Source: JACRCT01 sp049841135 (GTDB taxonomy: Bacteria; Myxococcota; Myxococcia; Myxococcales; UBA5297). Taken from it: DNA of 64,000 nt. The position numbers and the translations under genes are program-made. Below the pieces are notes generated by a model. That model was not told the origin of the DNA. It saw nothing but the letters and a program-made list of their open reading frames with translations, and ran no database searches. The stretch spans positions 1,054,001 to 1,118,000 of the forward strand of contig JASGHK010000001.1 of NCBI GenBank assembly GCA_049841135.1. Reading direction: 5' to 3'. Shown here one piece after another: positions 46,409 through 58,180 of the stretch (position 1 is the stretch's first letter; every line of letters starts with the position of its first letter).

Positions 46409-46867
46409 CCGCCGACGATCTCCTTGAACGCCTCGTGGCTAGATCCCGCCAGCCGGCGGTAGAGGGCCATCTCCTCCGGTACCTCGCGTCCACGCCGGGC
46501 CACTTCACCAGGGTGCTCGTCGCGAGGCGTCCTGCCGTGCGGCGCCTCTGGCTTCTATGGAGGCAGGTTTGGGTCGAGCTTCGATTCGGCCATGCCGGCG
46601 AATCCGACGGATGGTGGTCGGAAGGGCGGCATGGGGAGGTGTTCCGCACGGCGGAGGCGACGATTCGAAACATGAGTATGGTTGGAATCGTCTACTCATC
46701 TTTTGAATCGAGGCTCTGGCCGAACGGACAGACGCCCTGCCCCGTCATCGGCGTTCTTCCCCGTAGCGCTCCAGGGTTCATCGCCGCCGCCTTCTTGGCG
46801 AAGCACAGCGGGCAACCTCCGCCGGAGAATCCGAGCGCGTCGTTGCCGCGCGACCGCTCTTGAGCAG
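46409..46867. other. 459-base gap with a fragment resembling the tail of the neighbouring repeat protein
   Basis: No complete gene recognised. On the minus strand near 46410-46470 one frame reads ALYRRLAGSSHEAFKEI, nearly the same as ALYHRLAGSSHEQLKAF at the end of the HEAT-like protein encoded at 46868-48370. Near 46720-46830 another minus frame has CPLC and CPFG, a possible zinc-binding pair, but no start is evident. The area may be a decayed or frame-disrupted gene. Confidence 0.45.
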
Positions 46868-48370
46868 CTAGTCGTCCTGCTCCTCGCCGAACGCCTTGAG
46901 CTGCTCGTGGCTGGAGCCGGCCAGGCGGTGGTAGAGCGCCTTCTCGTCCGGCTCGGAACCGCGGGGCTCCCGGCGCAGCGCCCACAGGAAGTCGGCGAGC
47001 TGCGGCTCGTCGGGGACGAGGTACGGCTCCAGCCGGCGCGCCCGCCCTTCCTTGACCGACAGCAGCACCTGGAAGCCCAGGCGGCGGACCCGGGGCGGCA
47101 AGCCTCGCTCCAAGAGCTGCAGCGGCAGGTCGGCGGCACCCTCGATGTCGTCGTTGTAGGAGAGCGCCAAATCGAGGGCCTGCGCGACGTGAGCGGGCGG
47201 GTCGCTGCGCGCGAAGCGGACCAACTGCTCGAGCGAGGCGAGCTCCTCGGGGCAGAACGCCTCGACGAAGGCCCTCAGCTCGGTGGGCGAGCCGTCGAGC
47301 TGGAGCGCGGCGAAGACCTTGAGCGCATCCTTCTCCTCGAGCTGGGCCCCCGCGGCCCGGCAGGCGGCCAGCCGCAGCTCCCGCTTTCCACTCGCGAGCG
47401 CGCCGTCGATGCGGCTGAGCATCCCCTCGTCCTCCAGGACCGAGCGCGCGACGAGGGCCACGGCCCGGCTGGAGTCCTCGCGCAGCCGCTCGACCTCTCC
47501 GTCGAAGTGGAAGCCGGCGCGCAGGCAGGCCTCGATGCGCACCTCCGCCGACGGATCCTGGAAGAACGGCTCGATGAGGCTCTTGCGGTCGTACCAGAGG
47601 GAGCTCTGGGAGAGGAGCGCGACGCGGACGCAGGACTCTGTCTGGCGCGCGAGCGCCTTGAACACCTTCTCGCTGACCTGGGTGGCCGAACGGATCGCGG
47701 CGGCCCGCACCTCGGGGACGGCGTGCGAGAGGAGCTGGCGCTGGTGCTCGGCATCCTGTGCCTCGACCGCAGCGTCGAGCACCTCCAGCAGAACTTGTCG
47801 ACGCTCCGGGTCCGCCGCGCCCTCGGCCTTCAGCGCCGCCAGGATCTGGCCCAGCCCCCGCTCCTCGCGCTCCCTCGGGTTGTCGACGCCGCGGAACACG
47901 GTGCCGATCAACGCCCCGATGCCTTGCGCGTTTTCGGCAGTCGCCAGGCGAAGCAGCGGCCCCACCGCGGCCTTGCCCACCTCGCCGACGGCGTCTTCCA
48001 TCGCTTGCATGAAGGACGGCCGGATCTCGGCGGCGAGACGCGCCAGGTTCTCGGCCAGAGCCTCCACGCCGGAACGCCCGAGCTTCTGCACCAACGCTGG
48101 CAGCTCCTCGAACCCCAGGTCTTCCTCCCGGAAATCGGCGAGCGCGCGCTGGATCAGCTCTCCGACAGCAGCCGCTCCCTTCTGAGCGAGCGCCTCGGCG
48201 ATCTCCTCGTCCTCATCACTCGCAGCGGGCGTCTGGTCGTCCTGGGGGCGAACAGACTTAGCGCTCGAGCCAGGCGAGGGTGCCGACGACGGCTTCCCCA
48301 GGCTGCGCAGCCACCAGCCAAGACCGACCGCCAGGCCAGCCGCGAGCACGGTCCACTCGAGCGTTCCCAT
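46868..48370 (-). CDS. Membrane-anchored HEAT-like repeat protein
   Basis: A 500-residue protein with one N-terminal membrane anchor (about residues 5-22) and a Ser/Pro/Asp-rich linker, followed by helical pairs resembling HEAT/armadillo repeats (for example 'VPEVRAAAIRSATQVSEKVF', 'SAEVRIEACLRAGFHFDGE'). It ends in a characteristic tail EKALYHRLAGSSHEQLKAF. Such proteins usually mediate protein-protein contacts. I know no function. It lies 17 bases from the next gene upstream on the same strand. Confidence 0.75.
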   Translation of the reverse strand: MGTLEWTVLAAGLAVGLGWWLRSLGKPSSAPSPGSSAKSVRPQDDQTPAASDEDEEIAEALAQKGAAAVGELIQRALADFREEDLGFEELPALVQKLGRSGVEALAENLARLAAEIRPSFMQAMEDAVGEVGKAAVGPLLRLATAENAQGIGALIGTVFRGVDNPREREERGLGQILAALKAEGAADPERRQVLLEVLDAAVEAQDAEHQRQLLSHAVPEVRAAAIRSATQVSEKVFKALARQTESCVRVALLSQSSLWYDRKSLIEPFFQDPSAEVRIEACLRAGFHFDGEVERLREDSSRAVALVARSVLEDEGMLSRIDGALASGKRELRLAACRAAGAQLEEKDALKVFAALQLDGSPTELRAFVEAFCPEELASLEQLVRFARSDPPAHVAQALDLALSYNDDIEGAADLPLQLLERGLPPRVRRLGFQVLLSVKEGRARRLEPYLVPDEPQLADFLWALRREPRGSEPDEKALYHRLAGSSHEQLKAFGEEQDD

Positions 48371-48387
48371 GGTCCCCCGCCGTCCGC

Positions 48388-48948
48388 CTAGCGTTCCTGC
48401 CCGCGCCTTCTCAGGGCCACCACGGCCAGCAGCGCCAACGGCAAGGCCAGCGCAAGGGCGCCTTCGCTCGTTCCAGTCGCGCACGCAGCCGGCTTGCGCG
48501 TCTCGGTCCCGAGCTTCTTGTCCTCCTGGACCTGCGCGTCCGGCGTCGCGGAAGGCTGCGCCGGAGTGGCCGCGACCTCCACGGCAGCGTCCCGGCCGGC
48601 GGGCTCGACCGGCGCCGCGGCGCTCGGCACGCAGACCTCGCGCGTCTCGCAGGTCCCCTCCGCACACGTGCGGTTCGCGCCACACGGTCCGCGGACGGTC
48701 TCGAAGGTGTAGCGGCCGACCCGGGTCGCGCCCTGGCGCTGCGCGATGCACAGGTCGGTGGGCTTGCAGGCGAAGCCGGCCTCACAGCCGTTCTCGCAGG
48801 TCGCCGGCACGCAGTGCGGCCCGGAGTGGCTGGTGCGGCCCTTGGCTCCTGCCGGGCAGTTGGTCGGCGGCGGACCTAGGACGTCGGCCCGGACGAGGCC
48901 AGGTGCGAGGGTCAGCAGCGCAGCGACGACGGCGAGCAGGCGAATCAC
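48388..48948 (-). CDS. Exported Cys-rich protein with MYXO-CTERM-like tail
   Basis: A 186-residue protein starting at GTG 48948 (AAAGAGG 8 bases upstream). A signal peptide (VIRLLAVVAALLTLAPGLVRA) is followed by a Cys-rich part (CENGCEAGFACKPTDLC, CGANRTCAEGTCETREVC) resembling small disulfide-knit repeats, then a disordered Ala/Pro/Thr stretch and a tail CATGTSEGALALALPLALL...RRR. Cys, hydrophobic helix, Arg-rich end is the architecture of the myxobacterial MYXO-CTERM surface-sorting signal. Probably a surface protein. Confidence 0.72.
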   Translation of the reverse strand: MIRLLAVVAALLTLAPGLVRADVLGPPPTNCPAGAKGRTSHSGPHCVPATCENGCEAGFACKPTDLCIAQRQGATRVGRYTFETVRGPCGANRTCAEGTCETREVCVPSAAAPVEPAGRDAAVEVAATPAQPSATPDAQVQEDKKLGTETRKPAACATGTSEGALALALPLALLAVVALRRRGQER

Positions 48949-49007
48949 GACGGACCTCTTTCCGGGTGGAGGACGATGCACGAGGGTCTACCACGCTTGC
49001 CCGGCCT

Positions 49008-49532
49008 TCATCGCCCTGCCCTGCTCTTGGCGAGCCCCGCGCAGCGGGCCTCGTACTCCTTCATGAGGCCCTCGACCTCGCTCGGGCGCTCCGCAAGACC
49101 GTGCCTTGCGCGGATCCGTGCTTCCAGCGCCCAGGCCCGCTCCTCGGCGGCACGGTAGTCCGCGAGGTCGGCCGCCGCGCAACGCCCCGACTCGACGCCG
49201 CTCACCATCCCGTCGCGCTCGTGCAGTAGCAGGTGGGCCGCCCTCGCCGCGACCGCGGGCACGGGCTCGGTCGCGGAGAGCAGCAGCACCGGGCCCGGCG
49301 ACACCTGCCCTTCGCCGACGGCCGAGTAGCACGCACCACGCAGGCCTTCGCGCTCGACGAGCGATCGGCCTTCCGCGTCGGCGCGAAGCACTTCGAGGAC
49401 TCTGGCGGTGCGAGCCTCGTCGGGCGCGAATCCCTGGGGGCACACCGGCTTGGGCTGGCACGCCACCAGGAGGAGGGCTGCGACGCCGGCCGCCAGCGAC
49501 CTCCCGATCGCCTTTCGAAGAACGCTGGACAC
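49008..49532 (-). CDS. Small lipoprotein of unknown function
   Basis: A 174-residue protein starting at GTG 49532, with a basic signal peptide and the lipobox LLVAC near residue 25. The mature protein has Cys at about 31, 68, 118 and 163, and a C-terminal coiled helix (EVEGLMKEYEARC). No recognised domain. It lies between the Lhr helicase and the MYXO-CTERM-like gene, all leftward. Confidence 0.68.
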   Translation of the reverse strand: MSSVLRKAIGRSLAAGVAALLLVACQPKPVCPQGFAPDEARTARVLEVLRADAEGRSLVEREGLRGACYSAVGEGQVSPGPVLLLSATEPVPAVAARAAHLLLHERDGMVSGVESGRCAAADLADYRAAEERAWALEARIRARHGLAERPSEVEGLMKEYEARCAGLAKSRAGR

Positions 49533-49584
49533 ACCGGCATCCTAGCGCGGCGTGTCGAGCAGAGCCGTGCAGAGCCGCCGACGG

Positions 49585-54233
<4,649 letters not shown>

Positions 54234-54377
54234 AAGGTTAGCGCGACCGGCCGACAGCGGACGGGCGGACGGCAGCCCATTCGGTCAGTCCTTTTCCCTT
54301 CCACCCAAGCGAGCGCCAGCCGTCCGGGCCGCCCGGGTTTTCCAAGCGCATCCCCAGCGTGCCCTTTAGCCTTCGTC

Positions 54378-54932
54378 ATGCGCCTGCACCTCCACCTTTC
54401 CCTCGCGCTCGCGCTCTCGGCAGGCTGCGCCGCGGGAGAGCCGGTCGGCGAGTCCGCACGCGCGCTGTGCGTCCAGGACCAGCCGTGCACCACCGACGAG
54501 GGCTGCCAGGCTGGCCACGTCGACTGCTCCACCGGGACGGTGACCTGCACCGGCTTGTCCGCCCGGCCGGAAGGGACCGAGTGCGGCGGGGGTCGCGTCT
54601 GCGCGTCCGGCAGGTGCTCGGGGTGCGGGGCCGGGCTCGACTGCTTCGAGGCGATGGGCTGCCGCCGAGGGACCGTCGACTGCGCCAGCGGTGCTCCCGT
54701 GTGCGGCGCCTTGGTCGACGAGCCCGATGGCAAGCCCTGCCTGGACGGTGAATGCCGCGCGGGCGCCTGCAGCGCCAAAGCCGGTGCCGATGCCGGCGCA
54801 ACGCCGGGGGACCGCGACGCGGGCCAGGGCGCTCTCGGGCCACCGGAGGTCGTCCGTTCCGGATGCCAGCGCGGTCTCTCGGCGCCGCTGCTGTTCGGGC
54901 TCGTCTTGCTCGGCGCCCGCCGCCGCGGTTGA
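54378..54932 (+). CDS. Cys-rich lipoprotein with MYXO-CTERM-like tail
   Basis: A 184-residue protein: lipobox LSAGC at about residue 16, then a Cys-rich body with repeats such as CTTDEGCQAGHVDC, CGGGRVCASGRC and CLDGECRAGAC, typical of delta-class disulfide knots. The tail has Cys, a short hydrophobic stretch (LSAPLLFGLVLLG) and ARRRG, resembling the MYXO-CTERM signal. It carries both a lipobox and a sorting tail, which is unusual. Divergent from lhr across 144 bases. Confidence 0.65.
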   Translation: MRLHLHLSLALALSAGCAAGEPVGESARALCVQDQPCTTDEGCQAGHVDCSTGTVTCTGLSARPEGTECGGGRVCASGRCSGCGAGLDCFEAMGCRRGTVDCASGAPVCGALVDEPDGKPCLDGECRAGACSAKAGADAGATPGDRDAGQGALGPPEVVRSGCQRGLSAPLLFGLVLLGARRRG

Positions 54933-54966
54933 CGCCCCGAGCCCAGTTCGCGCAACCTCTCCGGCC

Positions 54967-55732
54967 ATGCACTTCGCCAAATACTGGGCCATGGGGAGCA
55001 GCGGTAAGTACAAGTGCTGGCGTTCCTCGGACGCGAGCGAGGCCGACGCCAGGACCAAGGCCGTCGCCGACGCCGCCAAGATCGCCGCGAAGATCGGCGA
55101 GGGCGTGCGCTGGAAGTACGGCTACCCGGACCGAGCCGTGCGCGAGGAGGTGCTGGAGCAGGCCATGGGTGCCGGGCCCGAGATCGCCTGGGCGGTCACC
55201 CGCAGCGCCTACGGCTGCGACGTCCTGAACACCTCGCGGATCGTCTTCGTCGACGTCGACCACGACGGCTCGGCGCAGGTGCATCTGGACAAGGCCAGGC
55301 GCTGGGCCGATTCCCACCCTGGCTGGTGCTTCCGCGCCTACAAGACCAAAGCTGGTCTGCGGCTGCTGGCCACGCAGGCCCTCGTGAGCCCCGAGGATCC
55401 GGTCGTCGTCAAGGACCTCTTCCCGGCCATGGGGACCGACGCGCTCTACGCCAGGCTCTGCAAGACCCAGGGCTCGTACCGCGCACGCCTGACGCCCAAG
55501 CCCTGGCGCTGCGGCATCAACGCTCCGCACGTTCGCTGGCCCTGGGCGAGCCCGGCCTCCGAGGAGCGCTTCCGTGGCTGGCTCGCCGAGTACCAGGAGC
55601 GCGCGGGCCAGTTCGCCACCTGCGAGCTGGTCGCCGAGATCGGACCGAAGGCCGTGCTCCCGGAGAATCGCTCCGGTCGTCGCCCTCCACGACCGGGCCA
55701 CCCGCGTCGGCTCCGGCCTGCCCCTGGCGTGA
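54967..55732 (+). CDS. Conserved hypothetical protein, C-terminus frame shifted
   Basis: Restored length 254 residues. The sequence includes SRIVFVDVDHDG, GWCFRAYKTKAGLRLLATQAL and RLCKTQGSYRARLTPKPWRCG, a pattern I recall from a widespread uncharacterised bacterial family. As read, the frame runs on into the next gene, giving an apparent fusion. Dropping one base near 55674 restores SVVALHDRATRVGSGLPLA and a stop at 55732 that overlaps the next start (GTGA), the proper end for this family. No catalytic motif is known to me. Confidence 0.68.
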
Positions 55733-56088
55733 AGCGCAAGAAGCCAGAGGACCGCAGCGAGTTCGAGGTCGCCGTCGCCGACCTCGTCCGCTCCATCCCG
55801 CGCGGCAAGACCATGTCCTACGGCGACGTGGCGCTCTGGCTGGGCAGGCCCGGCGGCGCGAGAGCCGTCGTCCGCGCGCTCTACGCGACGGAGGGTCTGC
55901 CGTGGTGGCGGGTCATCCGCGCCGACTCGACGCTGGCTCCCGAGGTCGCCGCCGAGCAGGGGCGGCGACTGCGTGCCGAAGGCGTCGAAGTTCGCGGGCG
56001 CCGGGTCGTGCGGAGCTCGCGCGAAGTGGCCCTGCTGGGCCGGCCGGATAGGCGGCGATCCGCAATCAAAGGCCCGCGACGGATCTAA
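55729..56088 (+). CDS. Alkyltransferase-like protein (ATL)
   Basis: A 119-residue protein of the MGMT C-terminal-domain family: FEVAVADLVRSIPRGKTMSYGDVALWLG, then the active-site region PWWRVIRADSTLAP. In MGMT the motif is PCHRV with the alkyl-accepting Cys; here Cys is Trp, as in ATL proteins that flag alkylated guanine for nucleotide excision repair. The second W replaces the usual His. It begins at GTG 55729, overlapping the stop of the restored upstream gene. Confidence 0.85.
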   Translation: MKRKKPEDRSEFEVAVADLVRSIPRGKTMSYGDVALWLGRPGGARAVVRALYATEGLPWWRVIRADSTLAPEVAAEQGRRLRAEGVEVRGRRVVRSSREVALLGRPDRRRSAIKGPRRI

Positions 56089-56156
56089 TGGTGCGGGGCC
56101 ATTTCCAGGAAGCTTAGGAACGTCGGCCGGTTAGGAATTCCGACCTTTCAGGACAC

Positions 56157-56192
56157 GAAAAAGCCCCTGTAAGTGCGGAGACTTACAGGGGC
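56157..56192 (-). terminator. Rho-independent terminator for the leftward exported-protein genes
   Basis: A 12-bp perfect stem (GCCCCTGTAAGT, 56163-56174, pairing with 56181-56192) with a six-base loop is followed on the minus strand by TTTTTC. It lies 31 bases beyond the stop at 56224. Confidence 0.88.
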
Positions 56193-56223
56193 CGGATTTC
56201 TGGAGGCTGGAAGGTCCGAAGGG

Positions 56224-56943
56224 CTACTTCTTGCCGCCCTTCTTGGGCACCACGACCTTCTCCATCATTTCGTACAGCTCGAGGGCGAGGTTCTCATCGG
56301 TGGTCATCGCGGTGATGACGTGGCCGGTCGGCGTCTTGCCGTGGCCGATGGTGACCTTGCCGCTGCCGAGGCCCGAGACGAGCTTGATGCAGCCCTCGTC
56401 GAGCTTGGCCTTGCCGTCCTTGGCGTTCTTGAGCTGGTTGTCGAACTCCGCCGCCGCCTTGTCGAGCGCTGCCGCGTTGCCGGTCGAGACGATCATCACA
56501 CCGTTGTTGAGGCCGGTGGTCTGCGTCTTTCCCGCCTTGAGGTAGGCCGAGCGCGCCTTGCACAGGTCGCACTCCTCAGGACCGACCTTGGTGCTGGCAA
56601 CAGCGGCCGAGCTGCTCGATCCGGAGCTGCTCTTGGCGGACTTGGTGGACTTGGCGGCGGGCTTCGCGGCCGCACCGCCACCGCCACCGCCACCGCCACC
56701 GCCTCCGCCGCCGCCGCCGCCACCAGCCGCGCCAGTGTCGGCGACTTCCTTGACGGGACCAGCCTCAGGAGCCGGTTCGGCAGCGGGCGCAGCCGGAGCA
56801 GAAGGAGCCGCCTCGGCCGCGGGAGAAGCCGGGGCAGCCTTGGCCGCCGGAGCAGGAGCGCCGTGGTGGCTCTCCCTGGCAGGGGCCGCGGAGACGACGA
56901 GTGGGAACGACAAGACGACGAGAGCCGCTAGGAAGGTGCGCAT
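56224..56943 (-). CDS. Exported protein with poly-Gly tract
   Basis: A 239-residue protein starting at ATG 56943 (MRTFLAALVVLSFPLVVSA, a signal peptide). An Ala/Pro/Glu-rich segment is followed by a run of 17-18 Gly, encoded by GCC/GGC-type triplets (CCGCCA hexamer array near 56672-56735), and then a Ser/Lys linker. The C-terminal 110 residues form a globular domain (CDLCKARSAYLKAG, NNGVMIVSTGNAAALDKAAAEF) with Cys-x2-Cys near its start. Function unknown. It lies downstream of the next lipoprotein gene on the same strand and probably shares its transcript. Confidence 0.72.
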   Translation of the reverse strand: MRTFLAALVVLSFPLVVSAAPARESHHGAPAPAAKAAPASPAAEAAPSAPAAPAAEPAPEAGPVKEVADTGAAGGGGGGGGGGGGGGGGGAAAKPAAKSTKSAKSSSGSSSSAAVASTKVGPEECDLCKARSAYLKAGKTQTTGLNNGVMIVSTGNAAALDKAAAEFDNQLKNAKDGKAKLDEGCIKLVSGLGSGKVTIGHGKTPTGHVITAMTTDENLALELYEMMEKVVVPKKGGKK

Positions 56944-57052
56944 GAACTCAATCACTCCTCTGGACACCGGTCTCGCGTCCGGTGGCGTGCGATAGAACGA
57001 GGAGGGACGCCCGAAGGCGCCCCTCCTCCGAATCAACACGAATCTCGCCGAA

Positions 57053-57842
57053 TTACTTGGTGGCGGCCTCAGCCGTGGAGACCGGGCAGTACATCTCGAG
57101 CTGCAGGGTCACGGAGTGCGAGTTCGCCGAGGCGATGGTGATCACGCCAGCCGAGGTGCACTGCATGTCGGCGTGGTCCCACATCTTGGCGTTGGCCTTG
57201 GCAACGGCGTTGAGGCGGTCATCGGCCTGCTTGACCAGCGCGTCGCGGTGCTTCTCGAGGTTCTCGACGGTGTAGGCGATGGCCGGGTAGAGCGACGGAC
57301 GGTCGACCTCGAAGAACTCCGTGACCTTGCCGTCGTCCTTCGGGAGGCCGATCACGTACTCGTGCAGGGCCTTGAAGCAGGTGTTGACGCGGCCGATGCG
57401 GGCCTCGGCGTCCTGGCCAGCCAGGTCAGCCCAAACCTCGACGGAGCCGGCGCCCTTCCACACCTTGTTGTCGCCGCTGTTCGGGGGAACGTAGCCGGTG
57501 ATCTTGAAGCCACAGCCGGCGGTCGAGCCGATCTTCTTCAGAATCGTCCATCGCCTTCTTCACCTGAGCAGCAGCGGCGTCGAAGTTCGGGCCGCGGGCG
57601 CTGATGTCGATCGGGGCGTACGCCTTGTCCGGCGGCACCTCGATGGCAACCTGCGCCTTCATCTCGCGATCACCCAGGCCCAGCTTGATCAGATCGCCCT
57701 TCACCTCGTACGGGCCGTAGAGCGGAGGAACGCGGGGGCCACCCAGACCGCCGGGGAGGAACCCGCCGCCACCGCCGAGCAGACCGCAACCGCTCAGGCT
57801 CATCGCAGCGCCAACAGCAATCAACACACGAAGGTTCTTCAA
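57053..57842 (-). CDS. Lipoprotein of unknown function, frame disrupted
   Basis: Restored length 262 residues, from TTG 57842 (AAGGGGG 7 bases upstream). A signal peptide ends in the lipobox LSGC. The mature protein has GGLGGPRVPP, then a mixed alpha/beta domain (KLGLGDREMKAQVAIEV, GAGSVEVWADLAGQ, SANSHSVTLQLEMYC) somewhat like SIMPL/DUF541 folds, not certain. Near 57542 the frame breaks; reading GATTCTG as GATCTG joins KKAMDDLKKIGSTAGCGFK. It lies just upstream of the poly-Gly gene. Confidence 0.7.
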
Positions 57843-58180
57843 GGACTGCCCCCTTGCTAGGAGTTCGGCATTAGTGCCGGTTAGGAAAAACTGCGGGCAC
57901 AACTTAGTCCGGTGATGTGTGCTCCACAAGCACAATGTCGCAGGCCCGACGAAGCACCGGATACTGCTGCGCCTTTTTTTCGCCCATGGGCCTCGCCACT
58001 TCAGTTCCCTGGCCAACAGGCTTCTGGGACGGGGGCCGAGCCGCTCTGACGCAGGCCGCCCTCGTGGCACCGGCGCTCCGGCATTCGCCTCTCCAGGATT
58101 TGTGTCACTGCCTTCGCCTGGAGTGTTGCAAGGTATTTCACACTCCTGGATAATTCGCGCCCCATCGCACGAGGCATACC
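57843..58180. other. Divergent gap upstream of the TonB receptor operon
   Basis: 338 bases without a gene between the leftward lipoprotein and the rightward receptor gene. It holds a strong sigma70-like promoter near 58126-58154 and nothing else recognised. Confidence 0.7.
58126..58154 (+). promoter_or_regulatory. Sigma70-type promoter of the TonB receptor operon
   Basis: TTGCAA at 58126-58131, a 17-base spacer, GATAAT at 58149-58154. About 20 bases remain to the ribosome site GAGG at 58170. Confidence 0.65.

Noticed and set aside
54967..56088. A genuine fusion of a hypothetical protein with an alkyltransferase-like domain
   Set aside because: The linker is Arg/Pro-rich nonsense, while one base less restores a proper end and a GTGA overlap, so two genes are more likely.
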